Positions 53,248 to 62,030 are shown, counted from the stretch's first letter. The stretch is 64,000 nt of DNA from Anaerostipes sp. (GCA_028697725.1 JAQVEG010000007.1:20556-84555); one strand, 5' to 3'. Notes: generated by a model not told the origin, from the sequence alone. Translations and numbers: made by a program.

Positions 53248-53475
53248 ATGTTGAAAAACAAGATAGAAATTGATGTTAAGGTCAAATGTATAGAAAACGA
53301 AATAACACAGGCACAGCTTGCCCAGAAGATTGGCACCACAGGACAGTATGTCAATCGTATTATCAAGAAAAAAGATGGTGTTGTAAATAAAACTTTTGTG
53401 CAGATGCTGGAGTCTCTTGGCTATGATATTGAATTGACCTACGTGAAGAGAAACGATGCAGATGATGCATTATAA
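53248..53475 (+). CDS. Small XRE-type helix-turn-helix protein
   Basis: The 75-residue protein is mostly a helix-turn-helix: EITQAQLAQKIGTTGQYVNR at residues ~18-37, then MLESLGYDIELTYV. AGGAGA is upstream of the ATG. It is divergent from the AbiF-type gene and could be an orphan regulator of a mobile segment. No partner gene follows before the terminator. Confidence 0.75.
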   Translation: MLKNKIEIDVKVKCIENEITQAQLAQKIGTTGQYVNRIIKKKDGVVNKTFVQMLESLGYDIELTYVKRNDADDAL

Positions 53476-53532
53476 TTTATATAGCAAAGAATATGATTCG
53501 ATGAAATTTGATTCAGGTGAATAAGTAGAAAT

Positions 53533-53583
53533 AAAAAGAAGAGGGGCTGTATGCTATAAACATATAAGCCATCTTCTTTTTTT
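53533..53583. terminator. Bidirectional terminator
   Basis: AAAGAAGA.GGCT pairs with AGCC.TCTTCTTT around a TATG/CATA inner stem, followed by seven T residues; A-rich DNA before it serves the other strand. Confidence 0.75.
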
Positions 53584-53610
53584 GCTATATTTTTCGTTTC
53601 ATCATCATAT

Positions 53611-54456
53611 CTACACAACTGTAGGAAATAGTGTTTTTATTTGATTGTATTTAGTTTTTAAACATATTAAATAATAAGTTTGTTTTGCATCATTGTCAGA
53701 GAATGGAATAAAAATACGACCGTTATTTCTTGAGTCTATCATTTTAAGAGAGATATCAGTCGCAAAAGAAGGTAAATCGGAAGACCGCTGAAGTTCGCCT
53801 ACTGCATCTAAATCATTTTGTAAATAGAATTTTGCATGTGGCATTTTTTTTCGTACAAGTTTATCCCATAGACCAACTTGTGAATGCATAATAAAGGATT
53901 GCCCATCCATTTCTTTAAAAGCAATTGCTTTTTTTGATGCGGCAGGATGAAAATGCTGAACTGAAAGATAGAGTTGTTCATTGCAATATTCTGTACAGTA
54001 GATATCCTCAAATTCAACTGCATGATTCAAGATAATTAAACTGTAGGTATCATCGTGAATACCACGTAATAAAGTCTCCTCATCACAGAGATTTGAAGTG
54101 ATTGTCATATCAGTAAAACAAGCAGAAGCAATGGGAAGTATCTGCATCAAAGGGCCAGGTGCATTGCTTCCGATAGAAATTGTGTGAAAACTTCGATCAA
54201 AAATTCTTATATGACGTATCATCTCATTCTCATTGTCTAGTATTTGGTTTGCATAGTTTGCAGCCAGTATTCCAGTTTCATTTAACTGTACTTTGTTCTT
54301 AGTACGCTCAAATAATTTCACTCCCAGTAAATATTCAAGTTTTTGCATGGATCTTGACAGAGATGGCTGTGCAAGATGTAAGTATTCAGCAGCAGCCGAT
54401 AATGTGCCATATTTGTGAAAAGCACTTAATTGTTCTAATAAATATATTTCTATCAT
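53611..54456 (-). CDS. LysR-family transcriptional regulator
   Basis: The 281-residue protein begins MIEIYLLEQLSAFHKYGTLS, with helix-turn-helix AAAEYLHLAQPSLSRSMQKLE. The start at 54456 has AAAGGCGG upstream. A longer frame would run through the divergent promoter. It is divergent from an aldo/keto reductase operon and the shared region contains AGTATA-N9-TATACT, a plausible LysR site overlapping the operon promoter. Confidence 0.9.
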   Translation of the reverse strand: MIEIYLLEQLSAFHKYGTLSAAAEYLHLAQPSLSRSMQKLEYLLGVKLFERTKNKVQLNETGILAANYANQILDNENEMIRHIRIFDRSFHTISIGSNAPGPLMQILPIASACFTDMTITSNLCDEETLLRGIHDDTYSLIILNHAVEFEDIYCTEYCNEQLYLSVQHFHPAASKKAIAFKEMDGQSFIMHSQVGLWDKLVRKKMPHAKFYLQNDLDAVGELQRSSDLPSFATDISLKMIDSRNNGRIFIPFSDNDAKQTYYLICLKTKYNQIKTLFPTVV

Positions 54457-54469
54457 ATAATCACCGCCT

Positions 54470-54498
54470 TTGACATCAGTATACGTGATACCTATACT
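54470..54498 (+). promoter_or_regulatory. Promoter of the aldo/keto reductase operon with LysR site
   Basis: TTGACA and TATACT are 17 bp apart. The inverted repeat AGTATA-N9-TATACT (about 54478-54498) overlaps the -10 box. Confidence 0.75.
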
Positions 54499-54591
54499 AG
54501 TATGCAAGATAAATATTGTACTTTTGTGAGAAAATCAAATATTATAGCTGTATCAGAAGATAAACAGTATGCAAAGAAACAGGAGAATAAT

Positions 54592-55440
54592 ATGGAATAC
54601 ATCACGTTAAACAATCAAACAACAATACCTACAGCAGGAATCGGAACCTTTCTAATGGAACCAGATGAGGCACAGAATGCAGTTGTAAATGCATTAAACA
54701 ATGGTTATACACTGATTGATACAGCCAATGCATATATGAATGAAAAAGCAGTAGGACGTGGAATGAAGGCTTCTGGAAAAACCAGAGAAGAGATTTACCT
54801 TTCTACAAAGCTATGGCCAAGTGAATATATGACTGCAGCAAATGCAATTGAGGCCACGTTAAAAAGATTAGACACAGATTATATTGATCTTCTTTTCTTA
54901 CATCAGCCAGTTGGCGACTATTTTGGTGCTTATAAAGCGATGGAAGATGCAGTAAAGGCTGGAAAAGTGAAATCTCTAGGGTTGTCTAATTTTGATATTG
55001 AAGAAATCAAGGAAGTAATAGACAAGACAGAAATCAAACCGGCTGTTATTCAGGTAGAAACTCATCCATATTTTCCACAGACAGAGCTTAAGACTTATCT
55101 GGATGAAATTGGAGCGGTTGTAATGGCATGGTATCCACTTGGACATGGAGATACAGCACTTGTGAATGAAAATGTGTTTTTAGAGTTGGCAAAGAAATAC
55201 GGTAAATCCAATGCTCAGATTATCTTGAGATGGCATGTACAGAGTGGAAATATTGTAATACCTGGTTCAAAGAATTCAGAGCATATAAAAGATAATATTC
55301 AAATTTTTGACTTTTCTCTTACAGTAGATGAAATGAATCAGATTTCCACAATCAATAAAAATACGCGCTATTATTATGCCACAAAGGAAATGTTGGAAGG
55401 ATATTTAAACTTTGCACCAGATTTTGATGCTCAAAAATAA
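54592..55440 (+). CDS. Aldo/keto reductase
   Basis: The 282-residue protein has the AKR catalytic tetrad in usual order: Asp and Tyr in LIDTANAY, Lys in STKLW, His in FLHQP, and the cofactor-binding IPGSKNSEHI near the end. It reduces a carbonyl with NADPH. ATG 54592 with AGGAG upstream is chosen; earlier in-frame codons begin at or before the transcription start. It begins a cluster with a second AKR and several flavodoxin-like genes. Confidence 0.9.
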   Translation: MEYITLNNQTTIPTAGIGTFLMEPDEAQNAVVNALNNGYTLIDTANAYMNEKAVGRGMKASGKTREEIYLSTKLWPSEYMTAANAIEATLKRLDTDYIDLLFLHQPVGDYFGAYKAMEDAVKAGKVKSLGLSNFDIEEIKEVIDKTEIKPAVIQVETHPYFPQTELKTYLDEIGAVVMAWYPLGHGDTALVNENVFLELAKKYGKSNAQIILRWHVQSGNIVIPGSKNSEHIKDNIQIFDFSLTVDEMNQISTINKNTRYYYATKEMLEGYLNFAPDFDAQK

Positions 55441-55462
55441 GAAAAGTATGGAGGTAATTTAA

Positions 55463-56779
55463 ATGAAAACTATTAAATTAAGCAATTCCGTAGTTATGCC
55501 AATCTTAGGATATGGTGTATATCAGGTAACAAAAGAAGAATGTGAGAGATGTGTTTTAGATGCACTAAAAGCAGGCTACCGATCTATCGATACAGCACAG
55601 AGCTATTTTAACGAAGAAGAAGTTGGCAATGCAATTGTAAAATCAGGCATTCCAAGAGAAAAAATCTTTCTTACAACAAAGATTTGGATTGAACATTATG
55701 GATATGAAGAATGTAAAAAATCTGTAGAAGAATCTTTGAAAAAGTTAAAAACAGATTATCTTGATTTGTGTTTATTACACCAACCATTTGCTGATTATTA
55801 TGGTGCATGGCGTGCGTTAGAAGATTTGTATGAAGAAGGAAAGATTCGTGCCATTGGTGTGTCAAACTTCTATCTGGACAGATTAATCGATCTTGCAAGA
55901 TTTGCTCGCATCAAGCCAATGGTAAATCAGGTAGAAACACATCCACATAATCAGCAGATTGTGGCAAAACAATACATGGATAAATACAACATTCAGATAG
56001 AAGCATGGGCTCCATTCGGCGAAGGACGCGGTGGCTTGTTCGAGGATGCAACATTAAAAACAATTGGAGAAAAACATAATAAGAGTGTTGCACAGGTGAT
56101 TTTAAGATGGCATATCCAAAGAGGTGTTGTTGTTATTCCTAAATCAACACATTATGAAAGAATGGTAGAAAATCTCAATGTCTTTGACTTTACATTATCA
56201 GAAGATGATATGAGTAAAATCACAGCGTTAGATAAAAATACAAGTTCCTTCTTCTCCCACTCAGATCCTGCGATGGTGGAGTGGTTTGTAAAAATGGTAA
56301 ATGAAAGAAAAGAGGAAAATCACATGAAAAAAATATTATTTATTAATGGAAGTCCTAATGAAAATGGAAATACAGCAATGCTTGCAAAAACATTACTTGG
56401 AGATAGAGACTATGAAATACTAAATCTAGTTGACTATAAAATCTATAGCTATGGTCAGAAGTATTCGGATGATCAATTTAATGAAATTTTAGAAAAAATG
56501 AGAAATGCAGAAATTCTTATCATGGGTTCACCATTATACTGGCATAACATTTGTGGTGCGATGAGAAATCTTCTTGATCGATTTTATGGACCAGTAGAAC
56601 AAGGAGCGTTTAATGGAAAAAGTCTTGTGTTTTTATTTTAGGGAGCTTCCCCTGAAAAATGGATGTTAGAAGCGGGTGAATTTACGATGAGCAGATTTGC
56701 AGGACTTTACGGAATGAAATATTTAGGTATGGCTACAGATAAAAAGAGTGCAAAAGAAATAGCAGTAAAAATACCATAG
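55463..56779 (+). pseudogene. Aldo/keto reductase joined in frame to an FMN-dependent NAD(P)H oxidoreductase, interrupted by TAG
   Basis: Residues ~1-280 form an AKR with tetrad Asp/Tyr (SIDTAQSY), Lys (TTKIW) and His (LLHQP). Without a stop the frame runs into MKKILFINGSPNENGNTAML, the start of a flavodoxin-fold NAD(P)H oxidoreductase, which has its own AGAGG site before ATG 56324. A TAG (56639-56641) interrupts that second domain after VFLF; the same frame continues GASPEKWMLEAGEFTMSRFA to a stop at 56779. The AKR part may be functional; the second is truncated by the TAG. It may once have been two genes. Confidence 0.72.
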
Positions 56780-56792
56780 GAGGAATATCAGT

Positions 56793-57407
56793 GTGAAGAA
56801 AAAGAGATTGCTCATGATAGGAATTATAGCAATTGTAATTATAGCGGTTGTATTGCTTGTGCTACGTATTTTTGGTAGTGGTGGGCGGGCTATTGACAAT
56901 GAGGCCGAAGCATCGATAACAGGCGAAAAAGATACGTTAGTCGTGTATTTTTCATGGTCAGGAAATGTGCAGCAAATGGCTAGGTGGGTAGCTGATGAAG
57001 CAGATGCAGACATTATCAGAGTAACTCCAACAGAGGCGTATAGTGCGGATTTTGATGACTGCACAGATAGAGCAGAGGAAGAATTAAATAATGGAACAAG
57101 ACCTGAAATAACAATAGAACTGACGCAGGAACAGCTAGAACAGTACGACACAATATATGTTGGCTTTCCTGTATGGTGGTATGACTTGCCAATGCCGATG
57201 TGGACATTTATGGAATCCTATGACTTTTCAGGAAAAACAATTATTCCATTTTTATCACATAATGGAAGCTCTAATGGAGCTAGTAGTCTGAGTACACTGG
57301 AAAAATTGGTGACTAATGCCACGGTTCTTAAGGATGATTATTTGTCTATTAGAGGCAGTCGTGTTTCAGGTTCTGAACAGGACGTGAGAGATTGGGTAAA
57401 AAACTAG
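56793..57407 (+). CDS. Membrane-anchored flavodoxin
   Basis: The 204-residue protein has an N-terminal membrane anchor (KKKRLLMIG and a 20-residue hydrophobic stretch) and no lipobox, then a flavodoxin domain TLVVYFSWSGNVQQMARWVA, VGFPVWWYDLPMPM and IPFLSHNGSSNGAS. Positive charges before the anchor place the domain outside the cytoplasm. GTG is the start, behind AGGAGG. The DUF4405 gene begins 10 bases after its stop, the same pairing as at 46 kb. Confidence 0.85.
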   Translation: MKKKRLLMIGIIAIVIIAVVLLVLRIFGSGGRAIDNEAEASITGEKDTLVVYFSWSGNVQQMARWVADEADADIIRVTPTEAYSADFDDCTDRAEEELNNGTRPEITIELTQEQLEQYDTIYVGFPVWWYDLPMPMWTFMESYDFSGKTIIPFLSHNGSSNGASSLSTLEKLVTNATVLKDDYLSIRGSRVSGSEQDVRDWVKN

Positions 57408-57417
57408 GAGCACATCA

Positions 57418-58101
57418 ATGACAAATAAAATGAAATTAAAAATGACGATTGATGTGGCTATGAGTATTGTTTTGTTCGTGTTAATGTCCTATCAATTAAC
57501 AGGTCAAAAGAACCATGAGATAGCTGGAGCACTGATGCTGATTTTATTTATAGCACATCATGTTTTGAATTTTGGATGGTTTAAGGCATTAGGAAAAGGT
57601 TCTTACTCGTCATATAGAATTTGTACAACAGTTATGAATGTGGCACTTTTTTTGATAATGTTTCTGCTAATGATTAGTGGAATTCGTATGTCGGGTTATG
57701 TATTTACATTTATAGAAATTCCTATTTCAATGAGCGTGGCAAGAAGTCTTCATATGACATGCAGCTACCTGAGTTTTTTACTCATGGGAATACATATGGG
57801 CTTTCATTGTACGATGATGGCAGGCATGATAAAAAAGATGAAAAAAGGGAAAGTATTAAATGCAAAAGTAAAGATAGTTCTACGAATTATTATAGGAATT
57901 GTTGATTTGTATGGAGTATACGCCCTTATCAAACGAAACTTTTTTTCTTATATATCACTGCAAATACATTTTGTATTTTTTGATTATATGGAACCTGGAA
58001 TTTATTATGTATTGGATTTACTGTCTATTTCAGTGCTAGTAATTACGATTGGATACTATGTACAAAAACTAATGACAAGTCAAAGTAAACATGGAGGCTA
58101 A
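57418..58101 (+). CDS. DUF4405 membrane protein, paralogue of the one at 46.7 kb
   Basis: The 227-residue protein has about six helices and repeats the His pattern of its paralogue at identical positions: His33/His47 in HEIAGALMLILFIAH and His112/His126 in HMTCSYLSFLLMGIH. This predicts two b-type haems in a four-helix bundle. GQ-x2-H and SY-x2-F-x-LM-x-IH-x-GFH are conserved between the two. It follows an anchored flavodoxin and precedes a broken FMN reductase gene and another lipoprotein flavodoxin. Confidence 0.8.
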   Translation: MTNKMKLKMTIDVAMSIVLFVLMSYQLTGQKNHEIAGALMLILFIAHHVLNFGWFKALGKGSYSSYRICTTVMNVALFLIMFLLMISGIRMSGYVFTFIEIPISMSVARSLHMTCSYLSFLLMGIHMGFHCTMMAGMIKKMKKGKVLNAKVKIVLRIIIGIVDLYGVYALIKRNFFSYISLQIHFVFFDYMEPGIYYVLDLLSISVLVITIGYYVQKLMTSQSKHGG

Positions 58102-58102
58102 A

Positions 58103-58659
58103 ATGAAAGTATTATTGATCAACGGAAGTCCACATAGGGCGGGATGTACTTACATAGCGCTTAGAGAAGTGGAACGAACTTTGCAGAAACTGGAAAATGT
58201 GTATTCAGCGATATTGTGAATGAAATGCATGAGAAGGCAAAAGAAGCAGATGGATTCGTATTTGGAACACCGGTTCATTATGCTGGAGCAAGTGGAAATA
58301 TGACAGCATTTATGGATAGACTCTTTTATTCGGAATTGGGCGGATGTCAAAATAAAAACTTTAGACTAAAGCCAGCAGCATGTGTTATGTCAGCAAGAAG
58401 AGCAGGAACAACAGCAACTTTTGATCAGATGAATAAGTATTTTGCTATTCAGGAAATGCCAATTATTACTACGAAATATTGGAATATGGTTCATGGTGCG
58501 ATTCCAGAACAGGTTGCAGAGGATAAAGAAGGTCTTATGAATATGAGAATTCTTGGAAGAAATATGGCATTCCATCTGAAATGTAAGGAGATAGCAATGA
58601 ATAATGGACTGGAATTACCAGAGGAAGAAGTAGCGGTATTTACGAATTTTGTAAGATGA
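58103..58659 (+). pseudogene. NAD(P)H-dependent FMN reductase with internal deletion and frameshift
   Basis: The start, with GGAGG before it, encodes VLLINGSPHRAGCTYIALRE, the FMN-binding N-terminus, but this frame ends at 58217. A second frame takes up TGKCVFSDIVNEM and continues with VFGTPVHYAGASGNMTAFMD to the normal end. The central part, usually containing the CxxCxxC-like cysteines, is missing, and the frame changes, so a deletion of about 80-90 bases has inactivated the gene. Confidence 0.8.
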
Positions 58660-58685
58660 TTTTATAGATGAAAAGGAGATTCAGA

Positions 58686-59357
58686 ATGAAAATTAGAAGA
58701 ATAATTGTAGCTCTTTTAACATGTACATTAATGGTAGTAGGAATCACTGGATGTGGTTCCACAAATAGTAGCAACCAAAGTCAGGAGAATACGCCAACCC
58801 AGGAAAAAACAGATAGTTCAACATCTTCTGAAAAAAATAGTACAAAAAATAATGATACTGCGTCAGAAGGAAAGGTTTTGGTTGTGTATTATTCTGCTTC
58901 AGGAAGAACTAAGGCGGTGGCAAATACAATTGTCCAAACAGCAGGAGCAGATGTGTTTGAAATTGTTCCAACAGAAGTTTATAGTGACGCAGATTTGGAC
59001 TGGACAGATGACAATAGTCGTGTAAGCAAAGAACATGATGATAAATCCTTAAGAGATGTGGAACTTACTTCAACAACAGTGAAAAACTGGGATTCTTACG
59101 ATACTGTATTTATTGGATATCCAATCTGGTGGGGAATTGCGGCCTGGCCTACAGATACCTTTGTAAAAGCAAATGATTTTAAAGGGAAAACTGTGATTCC
59201 ATTTTGTACGGCAGCCTCTTCTGGGATTGGAGAAAGCGGAACGCTTCTTGCCGAAGAAGCAGGAACAGGAGATTGGCAGGATGGAATGAGATTTTCTTCA
59301 GATGTAGAGTCTAGTGAGGTTGCAGAATGGGTAAAAGGATTGGAAAAGGAAATCTAA
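58686..59357 (+). CDS. Exported flavodoxin-like lipoprotein
   Basis: The 223-residue protein has a lipoprotein signal peptide (KIRRIIVALL, lipobox ITGC at residue ~23), a Ser/Thr/Asn-rich linker of about 45 residues, and a flavodoxin domain with VLVVYYSASGRTKAVANTI, IGYPIWWGIAAWP and IPFCTAASSGIG. It is similar to the lipoprotein at 46.0 kb. AAGGAGA precedes ATG 58686. The AKR gene starts just after its stop. Confidence 0.87.
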   Translation: MKIRRIIVALLTCTLMVVGITGCGSTNSSNQSQENTPTQEKTDSSTSSEKNSTKNNDTASEGKVLVVYYSASGRTKAVANTIVQTAGADVFEIVPTEVYSDADLDWTDDNSRVSKEHDDKSLRDVELTSTTVKNWDSYDTVFIGYPIWWGIAAWPTDTFVKANDFKGKTVIPFCTAASSGIGESGTLLAEEAGTGDWQDGMRFSSDVESSEVAEWVKGLEKEI

Positions 59358-59359
59358 AA

Positions 59360-60358
59360 ATGAAAACAAGAATATTAGGACAAGGATTTAAAGTATCAGC
59401 AGTAGGTCTTGGTTGTATGGGATTCTCTCATGCATATGGTGAGGCAACACAAGACCAGCACGCAATCGAAATGATTCGTAGTGCTTATGAAATGGGTTAC
59501 ACACTTTTTGATACGGCAGAATGCTATGGCACATCAGATGATCCTCATGCAAATGAAAGAGTGGTTGGTATGGCATTAAAGCCATTTCGTGATAAAGTAC
59601 AAATTGTTTCAAAGTTTGGTATTCATTTTGATTTGAATGATGGACAGGTCAATCATGGGTTAGTGCCAGATTCTCGGCCAGAAATAATTAGAAAATCTAT
59701 TGAAGGAAGCCTGAAACGTTTACAGACAGATTATATTGATTTATACTTCCAGCATCGAATTGATTCTAATGTGGAGCCAGAAATTGTAGCTGAAATCATG
59801 GCTGAACTTATTAAGGAAGGAAAAATCTTACATTGGGGAATCAGTGAGGCAAATGAAGAATACCTTCGCCGTGCCAATAAGGTATGTCCAGTTACGGCTG
59901 TAGAAAATCGTTATTCTATGATGGCAAGACAATATGAAAGTCTTTTCCCTGTATTAGAAGAATTAGGAGTGGGACTAGTGGCATTCTCTCCGATGGCAAA
60001 TGGTCTGCTTACAGGTGAATACGATAAGAATTCTAAGTTTGATGTCAACTTAGATTACCGTAGTAAGATGCCGCAGTTCACTGACGATGCAATGGATAAA
60101 AATCAGGAATTGATTGGATTATTAAAGCGGTTTGCAGATGAGAAAAAAGCCACACCCGGTCAGATTTCTTTGGCATGGATGATGTGCAAAAAGCCGTATA
60201 TTGTACCGATTCCGGGAACACGCAAAGTGGAGAGAATAAAAGAGAATATGGGTGCGGCAGATGTAATCCTTACGTTAAATGAAGTTAATGCTTTGGATAA
60301 GGCACTGGATAATATTGAAATGTCTGCGGTCTTTGGCGGGTCAAAGGTCATAAAGTAA
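59360..60358 (+). CDS. Aldo/keto reductase (quinone/aldehyde-type)
   Basis: The 332-residue protein has VSAVGLGCMGFSHAYG, tetrad residues in LFDTAECYG, VSKFG and YFQHRID, and a C-terminal PIPGTRKVERIKEN, placing it in the YhdN/AKR11-13-like group. ATG 59360 has AAGGA upstream and lies two bases after the preceding stop. It closes the LysR-controlled cluster. Confidence 0.9.
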   Translation: MKTRILGQGFKVSAVGLGCMGFSHAYGEATQDQHAIEMIRSAYEMGYTLFDTAECYGTSDDPHANERVVGMALKPFRDKVQIVSKFGIHFDLNDGQVNHGLVPDSRPEIIRKSIEGSLKRLQTDYIDLYFQHRIDSNVEPEIVAEIMAELIKEGKILHWGISEANEEYLRRANKVCPVTAVENRYSMMARQYESLFPVLEELGVGLVAFSPMANGLLTGEYDKNSKFDVNLDYRSKMPQFTDDAMDKNQELIGLLKRFADEKKATPGQISLAWMMCKKPYIVPIPGTRKVERIKENMGAADVILTLNEVNALDKALDNIEMSAVFGGSKVIK

Positions 60359-60377
60359 TAAAATCTAAAGCATTTGT

Positions 60378-60414
60378 TGTAATAATTGACATTACATCAA
60401 CTGGAATGTATAAT
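60378..60414 (+). promoter_or_regulatory. Promoter of the Rrf2-type gene with operator
   Basis: TTGACA (60386-60391) and TATAAT (60409-60414) have a 17-bp spacer. TGTAAT-N7-ATTACA (60378-60396) spans the -35 box; the same arrangement occurs at the next promoter. Confidence 0.85.
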
Positions 60415-60450
60415 CTATAGGAAATAGATGTAGATTTTGGAGGTGCTTTT

Positions 60451-60891
60451 ATGCAAATATCTAGTAGATTTACAATTGCTATTCATATTTTAGCGTGTAT
60501 TGATACATTTAAGGACGATTATAAAGTGACCAGTGATTTTCTCGCAGGAAGTGTAAATGTGAACCCTGTTGTAATCAGACGATTGATTCAGCAATTAAAA
60601 GCGGCTGGAATAATAACGGTTGTTAGAGGAAGTGGCGGAGCAGAAATAGCAAAGCCATTATCAGAGATAACGATGCTTGATATATATAAGGCAGTAGACA
60701 GTATAGAGAATGGAGAACTCTTTCATTTTCACGAAAACCCAAACAAAGAATGTCCAGTAGGAAGAAATATACATAATGTCTTAGATGATAAATTGAACAG
60801 AGTTCAAACAGCAATGGAGAACGAAATGAGAAGCATAACGATACAAGAGATTGTTGAAGACACAAAGAGTTATATTCAAAAGGAATTGTAA
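60451..60891 (+). CDS. Rrf2-family transcriptional regulator (YwnA-like)
   Basis: The 146-residue protein has the Rrf2 winged helix (SSRFTIAIHILACIDTF, then VNPVVIRRLIQQLKAAGIIT and RGSGGAEIAKPLSEITMLDI). There is one Cys in ECPVGRN, not the three of Fe-S-binding IscR/NsrR, so an Fe-S cluster is less likely and a ligand or Cys redox sensor is more likely. It should repress itself and the downstream split-barrel operon via shared operators. Confidence 0.9.
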   Translation: MQISSRFTIAIHILACIDTFKDDYKVTSDFLAGSVNVNPVVIRRLIQQLKAAGIITVVRGSGGAEIAKPLSEITMLDIYKAVDSIENGELFHFHENPNKECPVGRNIHNVLDDKLNRVQTAMENEMRSITIQEIVEDTKSYIQKEL

Positions 60892-60893
60892 TG

Positions 60894-60932
60894 TTACCCG
60901 TACCCATCAAAAAGGTGCGGGTAAATTTTTTT
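60894..60932 (+). terminator. Intrinsic terminator of the Rrf2-type gene
   Basis: TTACCCGTACC pairs with GGTGCGGGTAA (one G-U) and is followed by seven T residues. Confidence 0.88.
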
Positions 60933-60944
60933 GAAAAGTTTTGA

Positions 60945-61007
60945 TGTAACTATTGACATTACAACGAGAGAGTGGTATAACATAGTTGTAACAAGCAAGA
61001 TTACAAC
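60945..61007 (+). promoter_or_regulatory. Rrf2-controlled promoter of the flavin/ADP-ribosylation operon
   Basis: TTGACA (60953-60958) and TATAAC (60976-60981) have a 17-bp spacer. TGTAAC-N7-ATTACA spans the -35 box as in the regulator's own promoter, and a second inverted repeat GTTGTAA-N9-TTACAAC (60985-61007) covers the start region. Confidence 0.85.
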
Positions 61008-61031
61008 GAAAACAAATAGGAGGATATTAAA

Positions 61032-61427
61032 ATGAGTAAAGTAGTAGAATTTTTACAGGCAAACCCAGTTCAGTATTTGGCAACAGTTGGACGTGACGGA
61101 AAGGCAAAGTGCCGTCCATTTATGTTCTGTTTTGAGCAGGAAGAAAAACTTTGGTTCTGCACGAACAACACAAAAGATGTGTATAAGGATATGTTAGAAA
61201 ATCCAGAAGTAGAAGTTTCTGTTTCATCTCCAGAATACGCATGGATTCGTCTTGCAGGAAAAGTTGTATTTGAAAATAATATGGCCGTAAAAGAAGGTTG
61301 CATGAATAATCCAATCGTAAAGGGACAGTACCAGACAGCAGACAACCCTATCTTTGAGGTGTTCTATTTGGAAAATCCTCATGGAGTAATTGCAGATTTT
61401 TCGGGAAACGCTCCTTATGAATTTTAG
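61032..61427 (+). CDS. Pyridoxamine-5'-phosphate-oxidase-like flavin-binding protein
   Basis: The 131-residue split-barrel protein opens VVEFLQANPVQYLATVGRDG, with KCRPFMFCFEQEEKLWFCTN typical of the PPOX/FMN-binding class. Such small proteins bind FMN or F420-like cofactors or haem. AGGAGG precedes the ATG. It leads the Rrf2-controlled operon and overlaps the next gene by 11 bases. Confidence 0.88.
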   Translation: MSKVVEFLQANPVQYLATVGRDGKAKCRPFMFCFEQEEKLWFCTNNTKDVYKDMLENPEVEVSVSSPEYAWIRLAGKVVFENNMAVKEGCMNNPIVKGQYQTADNPIFEVFYLENPHGVIADFSGNAPYEF

Positions 61428-62028
61428 AATTAATTATTTGAAGGTTTTGGTGGAACAAATTCATTCCACTACAATTGCAACAATTGGTTCAGACGGGTAT
61501 CCGCAGACTAGAATTATTGATATGATGTTGTATGATGAAAATGGTATTTATTTTATTACAGCCAAAGGAAAGACTTTCTATGAACAGCTTATGCAGCAGA
61601 AGTTTGTGGCATTATCAGCAACAAAAGATAAAATGTCAATTTCCCTGCGTGGTAGAATAAAGAATATTGGAACGGAGAAACTGAATGAAATATTTGAAAC
61701 AAACACATATATGCAGAAAATCTATCCCGATGATACCAGAAGTGCAATAGAGGTATTTTGCCTTTATGAAGCACAGGGAGAATATTTTGATATTTCCAGT
61801 CCATCACATATTGTTCGGGATACGATTGTAATTGGGACACCAGCCATACAAAAAAGGGGATACTATGTAGGAAGCGGATGTATCGGCTGCAAACTTTGTT
61901 ATTCGGTTTGTCCTCAAAAATGTATTGATATTTTACAGAAACCAGTTGTGATAGATCAGAACCATTGTCTGCATTGTGGAAGATGTGCAGAAGTTTGTCC
62001 AAAGCAGATAATTGAAAAGCGAGGGTAA
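61417..62028 (+). CDS. Split-barrel flavin protein with a two-[4Fe-4S] ferredoxin domain
   Basis: The 203-residue protein has a PPOX-like domain (residues ~1-125: TTIATIGSDGYPQTRIID) and a C-terminal ferredoxin domain with CIGCKLCYSVCPQKC and CLHCGRCAEVCP. The fusion suggests electron transfer between Fe-S clusters and a flavin. ATG 61417 overlaps the previous stop. It is followed three bases later by the macrodomain gene. Confidence 0.85.
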   Translation: MNFRINYLKVLVEQIHSTTIATIGSDGYPQTRIIDMMLYDENGIYFITAKGKTFYEQLMQQKFVALSATKDKMSISLRGRIKNIGTEKLNEIFETNTYMQKIYPDDTRSAIEVFCLYEAQGEYFDISSPSHIVRDTIVIGTPAIQKRGYYVGSGCIGCKLCYSVCPQKCIDILQKPVVIDQNHCLHCGRCAEVCPKQIIEKRG

Positions 62029-62030
62029 AT

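Noticed and set aside
44330..56779. Genome-wide recoding of TAG
   Set aside because: Several intact genes in the window end with TAG at the expected family length, so a local loss of function is simpler; kept only as a minor possibility in the findings.
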